A stretch of 62,422 bases of DNA from Rhodocyclaceae bacterium. GTDB lineage: Bacteria; Pseudomonadota; Gammaproteobacteria; Burkholderiales; Usitatibacteraceae. The stretch's first letter is position 1. Every line of letters starts with the position of its first letter. The stretch covers positions 1 to 62,422 of the forward strand of contig JADCIX010000002.1 in NCBI GenBank assembly GCA_020247545.1. The letters are read 5' to 3'. Shown in pieces: positions 28,626-37,977 of the stretch. The translations under genes and the position numbers were made by a program. The notes under the pieces are model-generated. The model was given only the letters and a program-made list of their open reading frames with translations, was not told the DNA's origin and made no database searches.

Positions 28626-28917
28626 GGGATCCGTCGAGAGAAGCATCCTTGCGTGCTTCGTGTTGAACGTTGTGCCCACCGTCCCCGCCGATACAAACTT
28701 GGCGGTTGGCGGACTTCGTGATTTAGTGACCCCTGTCCCTTGGAAAGTCCTGCCAGTCCCGTGATCGGCAGGTTTTGCGCGGTGAGCGCGTATTTAAATC
28801 CTGCAAAATCGCAAGATACTGGGAGCAGCACAGATCGACCGCTAGGGCAAATTATGTTAAAAGGTCGGATAGCGGTTGAGTCACACCGCAAAGTGCCTAA
28901 TTTGTCCGGGATAATCG
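28626..28917. other. Intergenic region before the CheB-CheR fusion
   Basis: 292 bases with no gene I can support. It should hold the promoter of the CheB-CheR fusion, but no sigma-28 or sigma-54 type site is visible. Confidence 0.4.
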
Positions 28918-31884
28918 ATGTTGAGCGAGCGCGAAAATGTAGTTCGACTGGTTCAAGCCGCCGGTACCACTCACGAGATGCCATCCGGTGATTGGCCGGA
29001 CATTTCGATTGTGGCAATCGGTGCTTCAGCAGGTGGCCTAGAGGCGCTTGATCGCTTTTTCTCCTCTCTACCGCCTTGTCCCAATACCGCGTTTGTGGTG
29101 ATTCAGCATCTTTCCCCTGACCACAAGTCAATGATGGGGGATATCTTGAGTCGACACACGACCATGCCCGTCCATGTTGCCGAACAAGAGATGCATGTTC
29201 TTCCCGGACACGCCTACGTGATTCCTCCGGGGATGACCATGACACTGGTTGGTAGTGAGCGTATCCGGCTTACCCCCAAACCCGCGCGGGGCCTATCGCT
29301 ACCGATCGACGACTTCTTCATCAGCCTTGCGACCGAGTTGCAGGATCGAGCTATCGGCATCGTTTTGTCCGGAACAGGATCCGATGGGTCGCGCGGCATA
29401 TTGGTGCTGAGCGACGCCGGTGCATGGGTGTTTGCGCAGGATCCGGATACCGCAAAGTTCGACGGCATGCCACGTAGTGCCATTGCAACCGGGGTGGTCG
29501 ACAAGGTGCTCAGCCCGGAGGGCTTGGCTGCGGCGGTTGCAGCCTGCGTGATGTCCGCCACAGATAGAAAGTCACAAAGCCCGACGACGATTCAGGAGGC
29601 GGATAACGTTGATGCGCTGAGTATGCTGCTCGGGCAACTCGCAAGTACCCTGACCATCGACTTCCAAGAGTACAAAAACAACACCATCATGCGGCGCATC
29701 GAACGGCGCATGAATGCCTGTGGATGCAATACGTTTAAGGATTATCTCGATTACACAAAACGTGTTCCCAGCGAAATCTTTAGGTTGCGCAAAGAGTTGC
29801 TAATCCCCGTTTCGGCGTTTTTGCGTGATCCCGATTCATTTGAGGCTCTCAAGGCGCTGGTACTCATCCCACTGATTCATCGTCATGCCCTGCCGAAGGC
29901 GCCGCCAATTCGTGTTTGGGTGACGGCAACTGCAAAAGGGGAAGAGGCCTATACGGTTGCGATGTTGATTGACGCAACCATGCGTGAAATCGGTGTGTTA
30001 GTCGACTTCAAAGTCTTCGCTACTGACGTCGAAGCATCCTACGTGGAGGCAGCCGCCGAGGGTCGATTTGCGGTAGACGCAGTGGCGGCCCTGCCACTTC
30101 AGTGGGTTGAGCGCTACTTCAATTATTCACCCGATGGCACCGCAGTCCATATCGCGTCCAACTTGCGGCAGAAGATCGTGTTTGCCTGCCACAATCTGTT
30201 GTCGGACCCACCGCTGACGAACATGGATCTGGTGTCGTGTCGCAACATGTTGATCTACTTGCGGCCAACTGCGCAGACCCGCGTTTTGCAGCGCCTTGCC
30301 TATAGTCTGAAGGTTGGTGGCTGTCTGTTCCTTGGTAGTAGCGAATCACTACTCGATGAGGGAGTCCACTTTTCAATAGTGGACTCGCGGCACAAGCTGT
30401 TCCAGCTGGCTGATCGCTCAATGGGTTTTCCCGTATCAAGCGTTTCACGAGCGTTATCAACACCAAGAATGCGATCAGGGAGGCATGGCCGAGGTTTTGG
30501 CAGCGAAGCGGGCAATCAAACAAGCGTTGTTGACGCTGCCACCAGCGAACTTATTGCGCGTTATTCGCCGGCGTCGTTGCTTGTTACAGCGTCGCGTGAG
30601 CTGGTACACGTGTATGGGCAGGGGCAGGAGTACCTACAATTCCAGGACGGGCGAGCGTCCCTCGATATCATCGATTTGTTGCCCAAGGCGGTTGGCGCAG
30701 TTGCCGCAGCATTGATCGCAAGCGTATTCCGGGACAACCGACCGCAGAGATCCAGTGCGGTGGAGATGGAAGTTGGTGGTAGAGGCGTCCGAGTTTTTTT
30801 GTCGGTATTCCCGGTTGATCAGCAAGGTAAGACAGAACATGTGTTGTTGTGCTTTGAGCCGGACCTCTCGGTAACAGGTGCCGCCAGCGTCCTGACGCCC
30901 TCGGAAATTGATCAAATTACGTTACGTCGGATTGCCGATCTCGAAAATGAGCTGGCGCTGACACGTGCGAGCTTGCAGGAGTCGATCGGTGAACTTGGCG
31001 CGGCGAATGAAGAGTTGCAAGCGACGAACGAGGAAATGGTCGCGGCTAATGAAGAGCTACACAGCACTAATGAAGAATTGCAGTCGGTCAATGAGGAATT
31101 GCATACGGTCAACGCTGAGTTTCAATCCAAGATTCAGATGCTGGATGGCGTTAACGCCGACCTTGAATCCTTTATCGGCGCGATAAGAATTCCTACCCTG
31201 ATCGTCGATGAGCAATTGTGTCTTCAGCGCTTCACGCCGCAAGCCACCTTGCTGTTTAGGCTGCGCGATGTTGATATGGGACGACCGATCGACGAGTTAA
31301 ATCACCGACTCAATTACCCGGAGATATACGATGATCTGCGCCGGGCGATTCAAGATGGTCAGGCAAGTTCAAAGCGGGTTACTACGCAGAACGGCCAGCA
31401 CTATCTTGCGGATGTGCAGCCTTATACCATTCGCTCTGACAAGCAGCGTCGGGCGGTCGTTACTTTTATTGATGTCACCAAGTTGCACGATGCTCGGCGC
31501 TTGCAGTTGGTACTTGACGCGCTTCCAGCAAATGTCGCGGTGCTCGACCACTTGGGAGAGATTCAACTGGTAAATGCGGCCTGGCGCAACTTTGCGTTGG
31601 GTAATGGTGCAACCGATATGGGGAGCACCGGCATTGGGATCGATTATCTGGAAATATGTCGTCATAGTGCGTTGACTGAGCCGTACGCGCAACAAGCCTT
31701 TGACGGTGTTTCCGCCGTCTTGAAGCGCAGCATTCCCTCGTTTGAGCTTTGTTATCCCTGCCATTCACCGGATGAACGACGGTGGTTTTTGATGCACGTC
31801 ACGCCGCTCGATTTTGACGAGGGCGGCTGCGTTATCAGCCATCTCAATATTACTGCACTGCTCGATCCGGCGCGGAAAACATGA
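28918..31884 (+). CDS. CheB-CheR fusion protein with PAS domains
   Basis: A 988-residue cytoplasmic protein that joins a methylesterase and a methyltransferase. CheB part (about 29-215): catalytic Ser in GASAGG, His in [11 protein letters not shown], Asp in [10 protein letters not shown]; it lacks the CheB receiver domain. CheR part (about 225-495) follows, with [11 protein letters not shown]-type helical region and the SAM-binding beta sheet ('[11 protein letters not shown]'). A repetitive coiled coil follows (about 680-735, repeats of NEEL: '[10 protein letters not shown]', '[10 protein letters not shown]'), then two PAS-like domains (about 740-850 and 860-980). Such fusions are usually input modules of hybrid kinases. 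The product ends just before a hybrid kinase gene, so the two likely act together. The dead receptor nearby is not needed for it. Confidence 0.93.
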   Translation: MLSERENVVRLVQAAGTTHEMPSGDWPDISIVAIGASAGGLEALDRFFSSLPPCPNTAFVVIQHLSPDHKSMMGDILSRHTTMPVHVAEQEMHVLPGHAYVIPPGMTMTLVGSERIRLTPKPARGLSLPIDDFFISLATELQDRAIGIVLSGTGSDGSRGILVLSDAGAWVFAQDPDTAKFDGMPRSAIATGVVDKVLSPEGLAAAVAACVMSATDRKSQSPTTIQEADNVDALSMLLGQLASTLTIDFQEYKNNTIMRRIERRMNACGCNTFKDYLDYTKRVPSEIFRLRKELLIPVSAFLRDPDSFEALKALVLIPLIHRHALPKAPPIRVWVTATAKGEEAYTVAMLIDATMREIGVLVDFKVFATDVEASYVEAAAEGRFAVDAVAALPLQWVERYFNYSPDGTAVHIASNLRQKIVFACHNLLSDPPLTNMDLVSCRNMLIYLRPTAQTRVLQRLAYSLKVGGCLFLGSSESLLDEGVHFSIVDSRHKLFQLADRSMGFPVSSVSRALSTPRMRSGRHGRGFGSEAGNQTSVVDAATSELIARYSPASLLVTASRELVHVYGQGQEYLQFQDGRASLDIIDLLPKAVGAVAAALIASVFRDNRPQRSSAVEMEVGGRGVRVFLSVFPVDQQGKTEHVLLCFEPDLSVTGAASVLTPSEIDQITLRRIADLENELALTRASLQESIGELGAANEELQATNEEMVAANEELHSTNEELQSVNEELHTVNAEFQSKIQMLDGVNADLESFIGAIRIPTLIVDEQLCLQRFTPQATLLFRLRDVDMGRPIDELNHRLNYPEIYDDLRRAIQDGQASSKRVTTQNGQHYLADVQPYTIRSDKQRRAVVTFIDVTKLHDARRLQLVLDALPANVAVLDHLGEIQLVNAAWRNFALGNGATDMGSTGIGIDYLEICRHSALTEPYAQQAFDGVSAVLKRSIPSFELCYPCHSPDERRWFLMHVTPLDFDEGGCVISHLNITALLDPARKT

Positions 31885-31915
31885 GGCGCGACTTGCGGCA
31901 CGTCGTTGACAGGCC

Positions 31916-34465
31916 TTGGCTGCCATACGACAGTCGAGTGAATTGATCGATCAAGTGAACAAGAAGTTTATCTCCCCACTTCAGTTGCTTCGTAGCGGCG
32001 ATTTCGAAAGCGCGGTGGAAGCGCTTGCCGTCGGCGAGGCTTCACAAAAAGAGCTCTCGGAAAGTATCAAGATCTACCATGCTGAGTTGGTGGCGCAGTC
32101 TGAAGAACTTATTGAATCGCAAGCAAAGCTGCAGGAAGCGGCGCTGCGTTTTCAGCACCTTTTTGAGGCGATTCCGCTTCCCGTATTTGTAACCGACCGT
32201 AGGGGGTTGATCTCCCGAGCAAATGCAGCGGCGCGGGGAGTGTTTGCGCTCCAAGTTAGTCGTGCGGCGGTCAGCCCAATCTCACGGTTGTTTGCAGACG
32301 AAGTTTCGCGTTCGCGCGCACATGCGTTACTGGAAGCTGAACAAATCAGCGAGCAGCGGACCTTAAGGGCGTTGGATTTTGTTGGCGGCAATCGTGCGGC
32401 ATTTGTAGGCGACCTTCACCTAGATGCCCTCGAGTCAATCAGCAATGAGGGGCTTACACAGAACTTCATATGCGTTGTGGTTGATCTTTCTGAACAGAAG
32501 GCGGCCGAAGAACAGCAGCGGCTCTTGATGGCCGCGCTCCGTGAACGCGAGAAAGAAGTTAGTACGCTTGCACAGGTCGTACGGAGTACCAATCATCTGG
32601 TGCTGCTTGCGGACGCCAATGCCAACATCACTTGGGTGAACGACGCATTTGTTCGCACCAGTGGCTACTCTCTGGATGAATTGATCGGCAGGCAACTCGA
32701 AGAGGTTGTTCGCGGTACGACAACGGAGCCCGGTCCAACACGACAAATTCGGGAGCTCATTCGCGCTGAGAAGCCTGTGGTCCAGCTAGAAGTGCTAAAC
32801 ACGGCCAAGGATGGAAGGACATATTGGCTGTTGGTCGATATTCTGCCCATGATGGGGGCGGGGCGCGAGCTGTCGGGATACACATCAGTGCTGACCGACA
32901 TTACCTCGTTGAAGGCTGCGCAGATATCGCTGAGAAGGAGTGAGGCTTTTCAGCGTGCTGTCTTCGAGGCAGACCCCGATCTGGTTGCGGTGTTAAGACC
33001 GGATGGTGTGATTGTTCAGCTCAACGGTAACGGCGCGAAGATGCTCGGTTATGGGAGCGGCAACGAAGGGGTTGGACTCGCCGTCGGTGAGGTGATCGTG
33101 CCCAGTTACGAGGCGGCGTTTAAAACTGCGTTTGCCAGTGCGATGTCGGGTAGAACTGTCGATTTAAATGCGATGTTGAAACGGCGTGATGACTCTTTCA
33201 TGGACGCACGCCTGTTGCTCCAGCCACTGGTTATCCAACAAACCGTCGAGGGGGCAGTGCTCATTGGCAGGGATCGTACGGTTGAGTTACAGCGGACGAT
33301 GTTGGAGTCACGTACAGCGTCACTTGAGGCAATGTCGGCGGCCAAAACAAGATTTTTAGCGCATATTAGTCACGAGTTTCGAACCCCGCTAAACGCAATC
33401 CTTGGATTCACGCAACTCATTGACCGAACCATCCATTCCGGGCAAACGGATCGCGCTGCCGCCTATGCCCGGCATGTGCTGCATGCCGGGGAGCACCTTC
33501 TGCGCATGGTCGACGATCTACTCGACCTATCGCGGGTCGAGGCATCTGCCGTGAGCTTGAATTTTGAAAACATCGATCTGCGCGAAGTAATCGTAGCGAG
33601 TGTGGAGTTGTTGTCTAAACAGGCCGTAGAACGCGGGATAGCCTTGGATATTGAAAAACTTCGCCTCGGTGTCACCGCCTACGCCGACCGTCAGCGATGC
33701 CAGCAGATCATCCTGAACTTAGTATCGAACGCCATTAAGTACAACCGGACTGGTGGTAAGGTTGACCTACGTTCCGGAACCGAGTCGGAGTATTGTTGGT
33801 TTTCTGTGACCGATGAGGGGCCGGGACTTTCGAATGATCAGGTGGCGAATTTGTTTCAAGCATTCAACCGGCTTGGTGCCGAAGGCTCCGCGATTCAGGG
33901 AACTGGTATTGGTTTGGTGATTACCAAGCAGCTTGCCGAATTAATGTCCGGCGCGGTCTCGGTTGAGAGTGCGCTGGGCCATGGCACGGTGTTTCGTGTC
34001 AGGCTTCCCCTGGGTCGTCCCGAGCTGGTAAGCCGCGCCAATTTACATGAAGCAAGATTCAGCATTACGGGTGCAAGTGGCAAGAATGGCCCAAAGCATA
34101 AGGTGTTGTGTGTTGAGGATAACGCCGCGAACAGCGAGTTTTTCGGTGCGGTGATCGGGCTGCTTGATAATTGCGAATTTGTCTCGGCGACCAGTGCTGA
34201 AGAAGCGCTTGTCCTGATGAAGTCGCACCGCCCTAGTCTGCTCTTGCTTGACGTGCAGCTTCCGGGTATGTCTGGGATTGAATTTAAGCGTATGTTGAAT
34301 CTTGAAGCGCGGTGGCGTGATATCCCCTGCGTGATGGTGACGGCGAACGTTCGGCCCGAATACGAAGAAGAGGCTAAAGCGGAGAACGTCAATGCATTTA
34401 TTTCAAAGCCAGTCGACCTAGACCAGTTTCTCCGGGTCGTCGCGACCTTGCTGCCAACTCACTGA
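31916..34465 (+). CDS. Hybrid PAS sensor histidine kinase with receiver
   Basis: A cytoplasmic hybrid kinase of 849 residues. In order: a charged coiled-coil (about 1-75), three PAS-like domains (about 80-200, 215-335, 345-455), a HisKA dimerisation domain with the H-box 'AHISHEFRTPLNAILG' (about 480), an ATPase with N-box 'NLVSNAIKYN' and 'GTGIGLVITKQLA', and a C-terminal receiver (about 725-845) with acceptor Asp in LLLLDVQLPGMSG. There is no membrane segment. The frame opens at TTG 31916 with a weak signal, 31 bases after the CheB-CheR stop; an in-frame GTG also lies a few codons on. It has no Hpt domain of its own, and a lone Hpt gene lies just downstream. Confidence 0.88.
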   Translation: MAAIRQSSELIDQVNKKFISPLQLLRSGDFESAVEALAVGEASQKELSESIKIYHAELVAQSEELIESQAKLQEAALRFQHLFEAIPLPVFVTDRRGLISRANAAARGVFALQVSRAAVSPISRLFADEVSRSRAHALLEAEQISEQRTLRALDFVGGNRAAFVGDLHLDALESISNEGLTQNFICVVVDLSEQKAAEEQQRLLMAALREREKEVSTLAQVVRSTNHLVLLADANANITWVNDAFVRTSGYSLDELIGRQLEEVVRGTTTEPGPTRQIRELIRAEKPVVQLEVLNTAKDGRTYWLLVDILPMMGAGRELSGYTSVLTDITSLKAAQISLRRSEAFQRAVFEADPDLVAVLRPDGVIVQLNGNGAKMLGYGSGNEGVGLAVGEVIVPSYEAAFKTAFASAMSGRTVDLNAMLKRRDDSFMDARLLLQPLVIQQTVEGAVLIGRDRTVELQRTMLESRTASLEAMSAAKTRFLAHISHEFRTPLNAILGFTQLIDRTIHSGQTDRAAAYARHVLHAGEHLLRMVDDLLDLSRVEASAVSLNFENIDLREVIVASVELLSKQAVERGIALDIEKLRLGVTAYADRQRCQQIILNLVSNAIKYNRTGGKVDLRSGTESEYCWFSVTDEGPGLSNDQVANLFQAFNRLGAEGSAIQGTGIGLVITKQLAELMSGAVSVESALGHGTVFRVRLPLGRPELVSRANLHEARFSITGASGKNGPKHKVLCVEDNAANSEFFGAVIGLLDNCEFVSATSAEEALVLMKSHRPSLLLLDVQLPGMSGIEFKRMLNLEARWRDIPCVMVTANVRPEYEEEAKAENVNAFISKPVDLDQFLRVVATLLPTH

Positions 34466-34508
34466 GCACTGACGCCCGACAATATACCCGCCGTCGACGA
34501 TGTTTTCT

Positions 34509-34925
34509 TCAGCGTGGGAGCACTCGCAGTCTGCTTAGAATTTCCTCGCTCGCGATGTTGAGGAGGTTTTCAAGATCGCCGCCTAACCCTAACGTCAGCC
34601 CGTTCCCTGCCATTGCTTTGTGTTCGATGATGCTGGCAGTAGCAGCGACTTGTAACGCGCCGACCAAAAGGCTGTTCGACTTCAAAGAATGCGCGGCCCG
34701 CCGAACCTGTTCATAGTTTCGGGCTTCTATTCCGGCGACAATCCGATTTAGCAGCGGGCTCGCATCTGCAAGGTAGGTTTGCAGCGCGTACTGATAGAGT
34801 TTGGTACCAGACTTCAGATCCTTATGCCGTAGATCCTTCAGGGCGATATCGCAAAAATGTTGCGCTTGCACTGAGACGAGCTGTGGGAGGTCGGCGGGAG
34901 GCGAATGATGGTAATTGGCTAACAT
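34509..34925 (-). CDS. Stand-alone Hpt domain protein
   Basis: A 138-residue four-helix phosphotransfer protein. The acceptor His is in 'RRAAHSLKSNSLLVGA' (about residue 79), which matches the Hpt motif AAHxLKG/S. It carries no other domain. It lies 44 bases from the end of the hybrid kinase, on the opposite strand, and upstream of the response regulator genes. Since the hybrid kinase has a receiver but no Hpt, this protein is the natural next step of a phosphorelay; the final acceptor could be the NarL-type regulator or the receiver-kinase just beyond. That order is inferred from position. Confidence 0.85.
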   Translation of the reverse strand: MLANYHHSPPADLPQLVSVQAQHFCDIALKDLRHKDLKSGTKLYQYALQTYLADASPLLNRIVAGIEARNYEQVRRAAHSLKSNSLLVGALQVAATASIIEHKAMAGNGLTLGLGGDLENLLNIASEEILSRLRVLPR

Positions 34926-35016
34926 GACCTATATTCGGCGGCAAGCTCGATTACTTGAGTTCTGCCGAAACGCAGCCAGATCTTCACCAACCGATCGACG
35001 CTGAATCACGGTTTTG

Positions 35017-35649
35017 TTAGTCGACTAATCCATTTTTGAGTGCGTAGTGCGTCAACTCGGCGTTGTTCGAAAGCCCCATCTTTTCCAGTAGCCGGGCTCT
35101 GTACACACTGACTGTTTTGGGTGAGATCGCGAGCGCCTCCGCCACTTCCGAGAGTTTTTTGCCGGAGGCAATGAGGCGTAAGGTCTGGAACTCCCGGTCG
35201 GAGAGATTTTCGTGGGGATGGTCATCAACATCGGCTGTCAGGCTGTTGGCCATCGCTTCCGCGATTTCCGGCGTGATGAATTTTTTGCCGGCGGCAATTT
35301 TGAGGATAGCTTCTATGAGCATTTCCGGCGCGCTTGCCTTATTGAGGTAGCCATATGCCCCGGCGCGCAGGGAACGCACTGCATATTGGTCTTCGGTGAA
35401 CATGGAAAGAATGAGCACCTTGCATTTGGGGGCTTCTTCCCGCATGGCTTTAAGAATGTCGATGCCGTTTTTGCCTGGCATATTGATATCCATGACGATA
35501 ACGTCGTACTGGCAGTTTGGTAGCAGTGTCCGTAACTCGCCGTAGTCGCCCGCCTCACCGACAACCTCGATTTCGGTGTGGTCCTCTAGCGTTAGCCGAA
35601 TACCCCGCCGAACCAGTGCATGGTCATCGACTAATATCACTCGAGTCAT
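35017..35649 (-). CDS. Response regulator, NarL/FixJ (LuxR-HTH) family
   Basis: A 210-residue DNA-binding regulator: a receiver (about 1-120; acceptor Asp in VIVMDINMPGKNG, about residue 54; Lys in LNKASAPEM) and a C-terminal LuxR-type helix-turn-helix (about 148-205, 'LSDREFQTLRLIASGKKLSEVAEALAISPKTVSVYRARLLEKMG'). The start overlaps the stop of the upstream kinase gene by four bases (ATGA), so the pair is translationally coupled. It is a plausible output of the local relay. Target genes are not visible. Length and motifs are normal. Confidence 0.94.
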   Translation of the reverse strand: MTRVILVDDHALVRRGIRLTLEDHTEIEVVGEAGDYGELRTLLPNCQYDVIVMDINMPGKNGIDILKAMREEAPKCKVLILSMFTEDQYAVRSLRAGAYGYLNKASAPEMLIEAILKIAAGKKFITPEIAEAMANSLTADVDDHPHENLSDREFQTLRLIASGKKLSEVAEALAISPKTVSVYRARLLEKMGLSNNAELTHYALKNGLVD

Positions 35650-36782
35650 GTCGCACTTTCCCCAGCATGCATCTGGCCAACGTTGTCGATGATAACCATC
35701 GCGACGGTCCCGGTTTCAAGGCCCGTATAGGTCGTATCAAACTCCAGCGTACCACCGACAGAGCTAATCCGTTCGCGCGCAGAAAAGATACCAAAGCGAC
35801 TAGGGTTCATAATCTGTTCCAGTGTACAACCGACACCATCATCGCTGATGACAATGGTCAATCCGCCATCGATATAGAAGACTGCACATCGAACGTACTG
35901 GGCTTTGGAGTGCATCTCGACGTTTTCAATCAATTCACCAACAGCATGATAAGCGGCAAGCGCAATGTTGTCTGGCAGCGCGAACTCACGCGGGCTGGCG
36001 CTAAGATGCGCAACGATGCCTGAACGTTTCTGTAGTTGGGTGAGTCGCCACTCGATTGCGGCCACGATACCTTGGTCGAGGAGGTTACTTCTAAGGCTGG
36101 TGTAGAGCTTTTGGCTGGCATCGACGGCCTTTTGTACCAATTCAGCGGCCTCGTGGATCTCGGCATCAAGTTGTTTTAGCTGCGGTTCGACCAGCGGACT
36201 GGTTGCGATCATACGCTCAAGTCTCGTCAGGGCAAACTTTGCGGCGAGTAGGTTGCCGCCAATCTCGTCATGCACCTCGGTCCGGATGGCGGCGCGGTCG
36301 CGTTCCCGGACGTCGGAAAGATGCATTGCGAAAGCGCGTAGCCGACGCTCGCTCGATAGAAGGTTTTGCTGGGCGAGGTTTCGCGCAGCTCGGGTCTTGG
36401 CTGCCTCAATGGATCGTTCGATGGCGACTGGCAGCCGCTTTAGCCTGCCTTTGACAAGGTAGTCGTCGGCTCCGTTTCGCATGGATTCGACTGCAAGATC
36501 TTCCCCCATTTGCCCAGAAACGATGATGAAGGGCAAATCTTCACTGAATTGCTTAACAATTGCTAAGGCACACTCAGCCGACAATTGAGGCAATTGGTGG
36601 TCGGAAACCACCAAATCCCAGCGCTCGCTTGTAAGGGCGTCAATGAGCATCAACTCGGTTTCCACGCGCCGAGCGTCTAGGGCTAGGCCAGCATTGATCA
36701 GCCCCAGAACAATGAGTTCATAGTCCAGTTCAGAGTCTTCGACGAACAATATTCTGAAGGATTTGCTGGAGGAATCAGTCAT
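35646..36782 (-). CDS. Receiver-linked HisKA_3 histidine kinase
   Basis: A 378-residue soluble kinase of the NarX/LiaS (HisKA_3) class. An N-terminal receiver (about 8-125, acceptor Asp in WDLVVSDHQLPQL, then VKGRLKRLP in place of the usual Lys region) replaces the usual sensor. The HisKA_3 dimerisation box has His in 'RTEVHDEIGGNLLAAKFAL' (about 168), and the ATPase domain has 'LIENVEMHSKA' and 'ISDDGVGC'. There is no membrane segment, so its input is probably a phosphoryl group on the receiver, possibly from the neighbouring Hpt protein. It is coupled to the NarL-type regulator by a four-base overlap. ATG at 36782. Confidence 0.9.
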   Translation of the reverse strand: MTDSSSKSFRILFVEDSELDYELIVLGLINAGLALDARRVETELMLIDALTSERWDLVVSDHQLPQLSAECALAIVKQFSEDLPFIIVSGQMGEDLAVESMRNGADDYLVKGRLKRLPVAIERSIEAAKTRAARNLAQQNLLSSERRLRAFAMHLSDVRERDRAAIRTEVHDEIGGNLLAAKFALTRLERMIATSPLVEPQLKQLDAEIHEAAELVQKAVDASQKLYTSLRSNLLDQGIVAAIEWRLTQLQKRSGIVAHLSASPREFALPDNIALAAYHAVGELIENVEMHSKAQYVRCAVFYIDGGLTIVISDDGVGCTLEQIMNPSRFGIFSARERISSVGGTLEFDTTYTGLETGTVAMVIIDNVGQMHAGESAT

Positions 36783-37076
36783 GTCGAGACGTGAATACTG
36801 CCGTGGTCGGCCAACTTAAGCGAGATGCTGCATGCAAAACAACGCGATAGCGGGGAGAAATAGCCGCATATCTTCCCGCTTTTCAACGCCTTGATCAGTC
36901 AGCTTGGGCCTGAAAATTGTTCTCACATTGTGGCACCTGAAAAAAGCAGTCCCGACCGGATCTGCTGACCGAACGCCAGGTCGAGAGTGTAGCACGATGA
37001 CTAGCTACCTGATCGCTAACCGTCGGGTAGCTTGGGCGATGTTGGGGCAGCACAGAATCACATAATTGGAGAATTC
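36783..37076. other. Divergent intergenic region between kinase and chemotaxis operon
   Basis: 294 bases that must hold the promoters of the kinase-regulator pair (minus) and of the chemotaxis operon (plus). I see no convincing sigma-28 (TAAA-N15-GCCGATAA) or sigma-54 (TGGCAC-N5-TTGC) site. There is no gene. Confidence 0.4.
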
Positions 37077-37487
37077 GTGGAACACGCACATTCAGTCACA
37101 CAGGCAATTGCGGTCATTGGGCCGCAGCTCCGAATTGCGCAGTCCGAAATTGGGCGCATGAAGGGGATCATTGATACCGCCGCGACTGAACTGCTTAGCA
37201 GCTTCGGCGAGATTCAAGGCGTCTTTCGTGCGGTCGATAACGGGCAATTTGTAATCGCTGATGCCGCGCTGAGCCGGGCCATGACAGCGTTACAGTTTCA
37301 AGACATGGTGGGTCAGCTGATGACTGGGTTAAGCGAACGAATAGGGATGGCAACACGTGTCTTAGATCACGCATCGAGAACGGGTGTGGCGTCGACAACG
37401 AGTGAGGTTACAGAGCAAATTCACACCTTTCCGCGCCAGGTCGTCCTGCAACACGATGTCGCCAGCGGGGACATCGAGCTGTTTTAG
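37077..37487 (+). CDS. Small CheZ-like phosphatase protein (candidate)
   Basis: A 136-residue all-helical protein at the head of the chemotaxis operon. Residues 73-80 read QFQDMVGQ: Asp76 and Gln80 have the D-x-x-x-Q spacing of CheZ (FQDLTGQ with Asp143 and Gln147 in E. coli), the pair that attacks CheY-P. The product is much shorter than E. coli CheZ (214) and lacks its CheY-binding tail. It ends GDIELF instead, the same six residues that end CheD in this operon. I take GTG 37077, with GGAG five bases upstream; a longer frame opens at TTG 37032 without a site. cheY follows 58 bases later. CheY-P dephosphorylation is the best guess but is not shown. Confidence 0.7.
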   Translation: MEHAHSVTQAIAVIGPQLRIAQSEIGRMKGIIDTAATELLSSFGEIQGVFRAVDNGQFVIADAALSRAMTALQFQDMVGQLMTGLSERIGMATRVLDHASRTGVASTTSEVTEQIHTFPRQVVLQHDVASGDIELF

Positions 37488-37545
37488 GTCGGCAAATGGG
37501 GTATTCGGTAGGACATTTTTAATTTTTGAATTGAGGAAACTGGCA

Positions 37546-37908
37546 ATGCTTTCAATTTTGGCGGTAGATGATTCGCCCTCAATCCGGCAGATGGTCTCGT
37601 TCACGCTGAAGAGCGCCGGATACAGCGTAATCGAAGCGGCAGATGGCACGGAAGGATTGGCCAAGGCCAAGGAAAAGGCGGTGAATTTAGTGCTAACAGA
37701 CCAGAACATGCCGCTGATGGACGGCATCACACTGGTTAAGAATCTGCGGGGGCTGCCGATGTACGCAACGACGCCGATTCTGATACTGACCACCGAGTCT
37801 TCCGATGATATGAAGGCCAAAGGGCGAGCGGCGGGTGCGACCGGCTGGCTGGTGAAGCCATTTGATCCGGTTCGGCTGGTTGAAATCGTGAAGAAAGTAA
37901 TCCGTTAG
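37546..37908 (+). CDS. cheY: Chemotaxis response regulator CheY
   Basis: A 120-residue single receiver domain that carries the signal from CheA to the flagellar switch. The acceptor Asp is in NLVLTDQNMPLMDG (about residue 52), the acidic pair is in ILAVDDSPS, Thr is in ILTTESSDD, and Lys is in WLVKPFDP. This is very typical of CheY. The ATG at 37546 follows TTGAGGAAA. It lies between the CheZ-like gene and cheA, and FliM in the same window has the N-terminal CheY-binding motif (LSQDEVDALL). Its length is slightly shorter than that of E. coli CheY (129). Confidence 0.96.
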   Translation: MLSILAVDDSPSIRQMVSFTLKSAGYSVIEAADGTEGLAKAKEKAVNLVLTDQNMPLMDGITLVKNLRGLPMYATTPILILTTESSDDMKAKGRAAGATGWLVKPFDPVRLVEIVKKVIR

Positions 37909-37977
37909 TTTCGACGGACAGCACCTGAATTTGGGTGAGCGACTTAATGCGAAGTGACTAGTAGGGCAGAGGATGAT

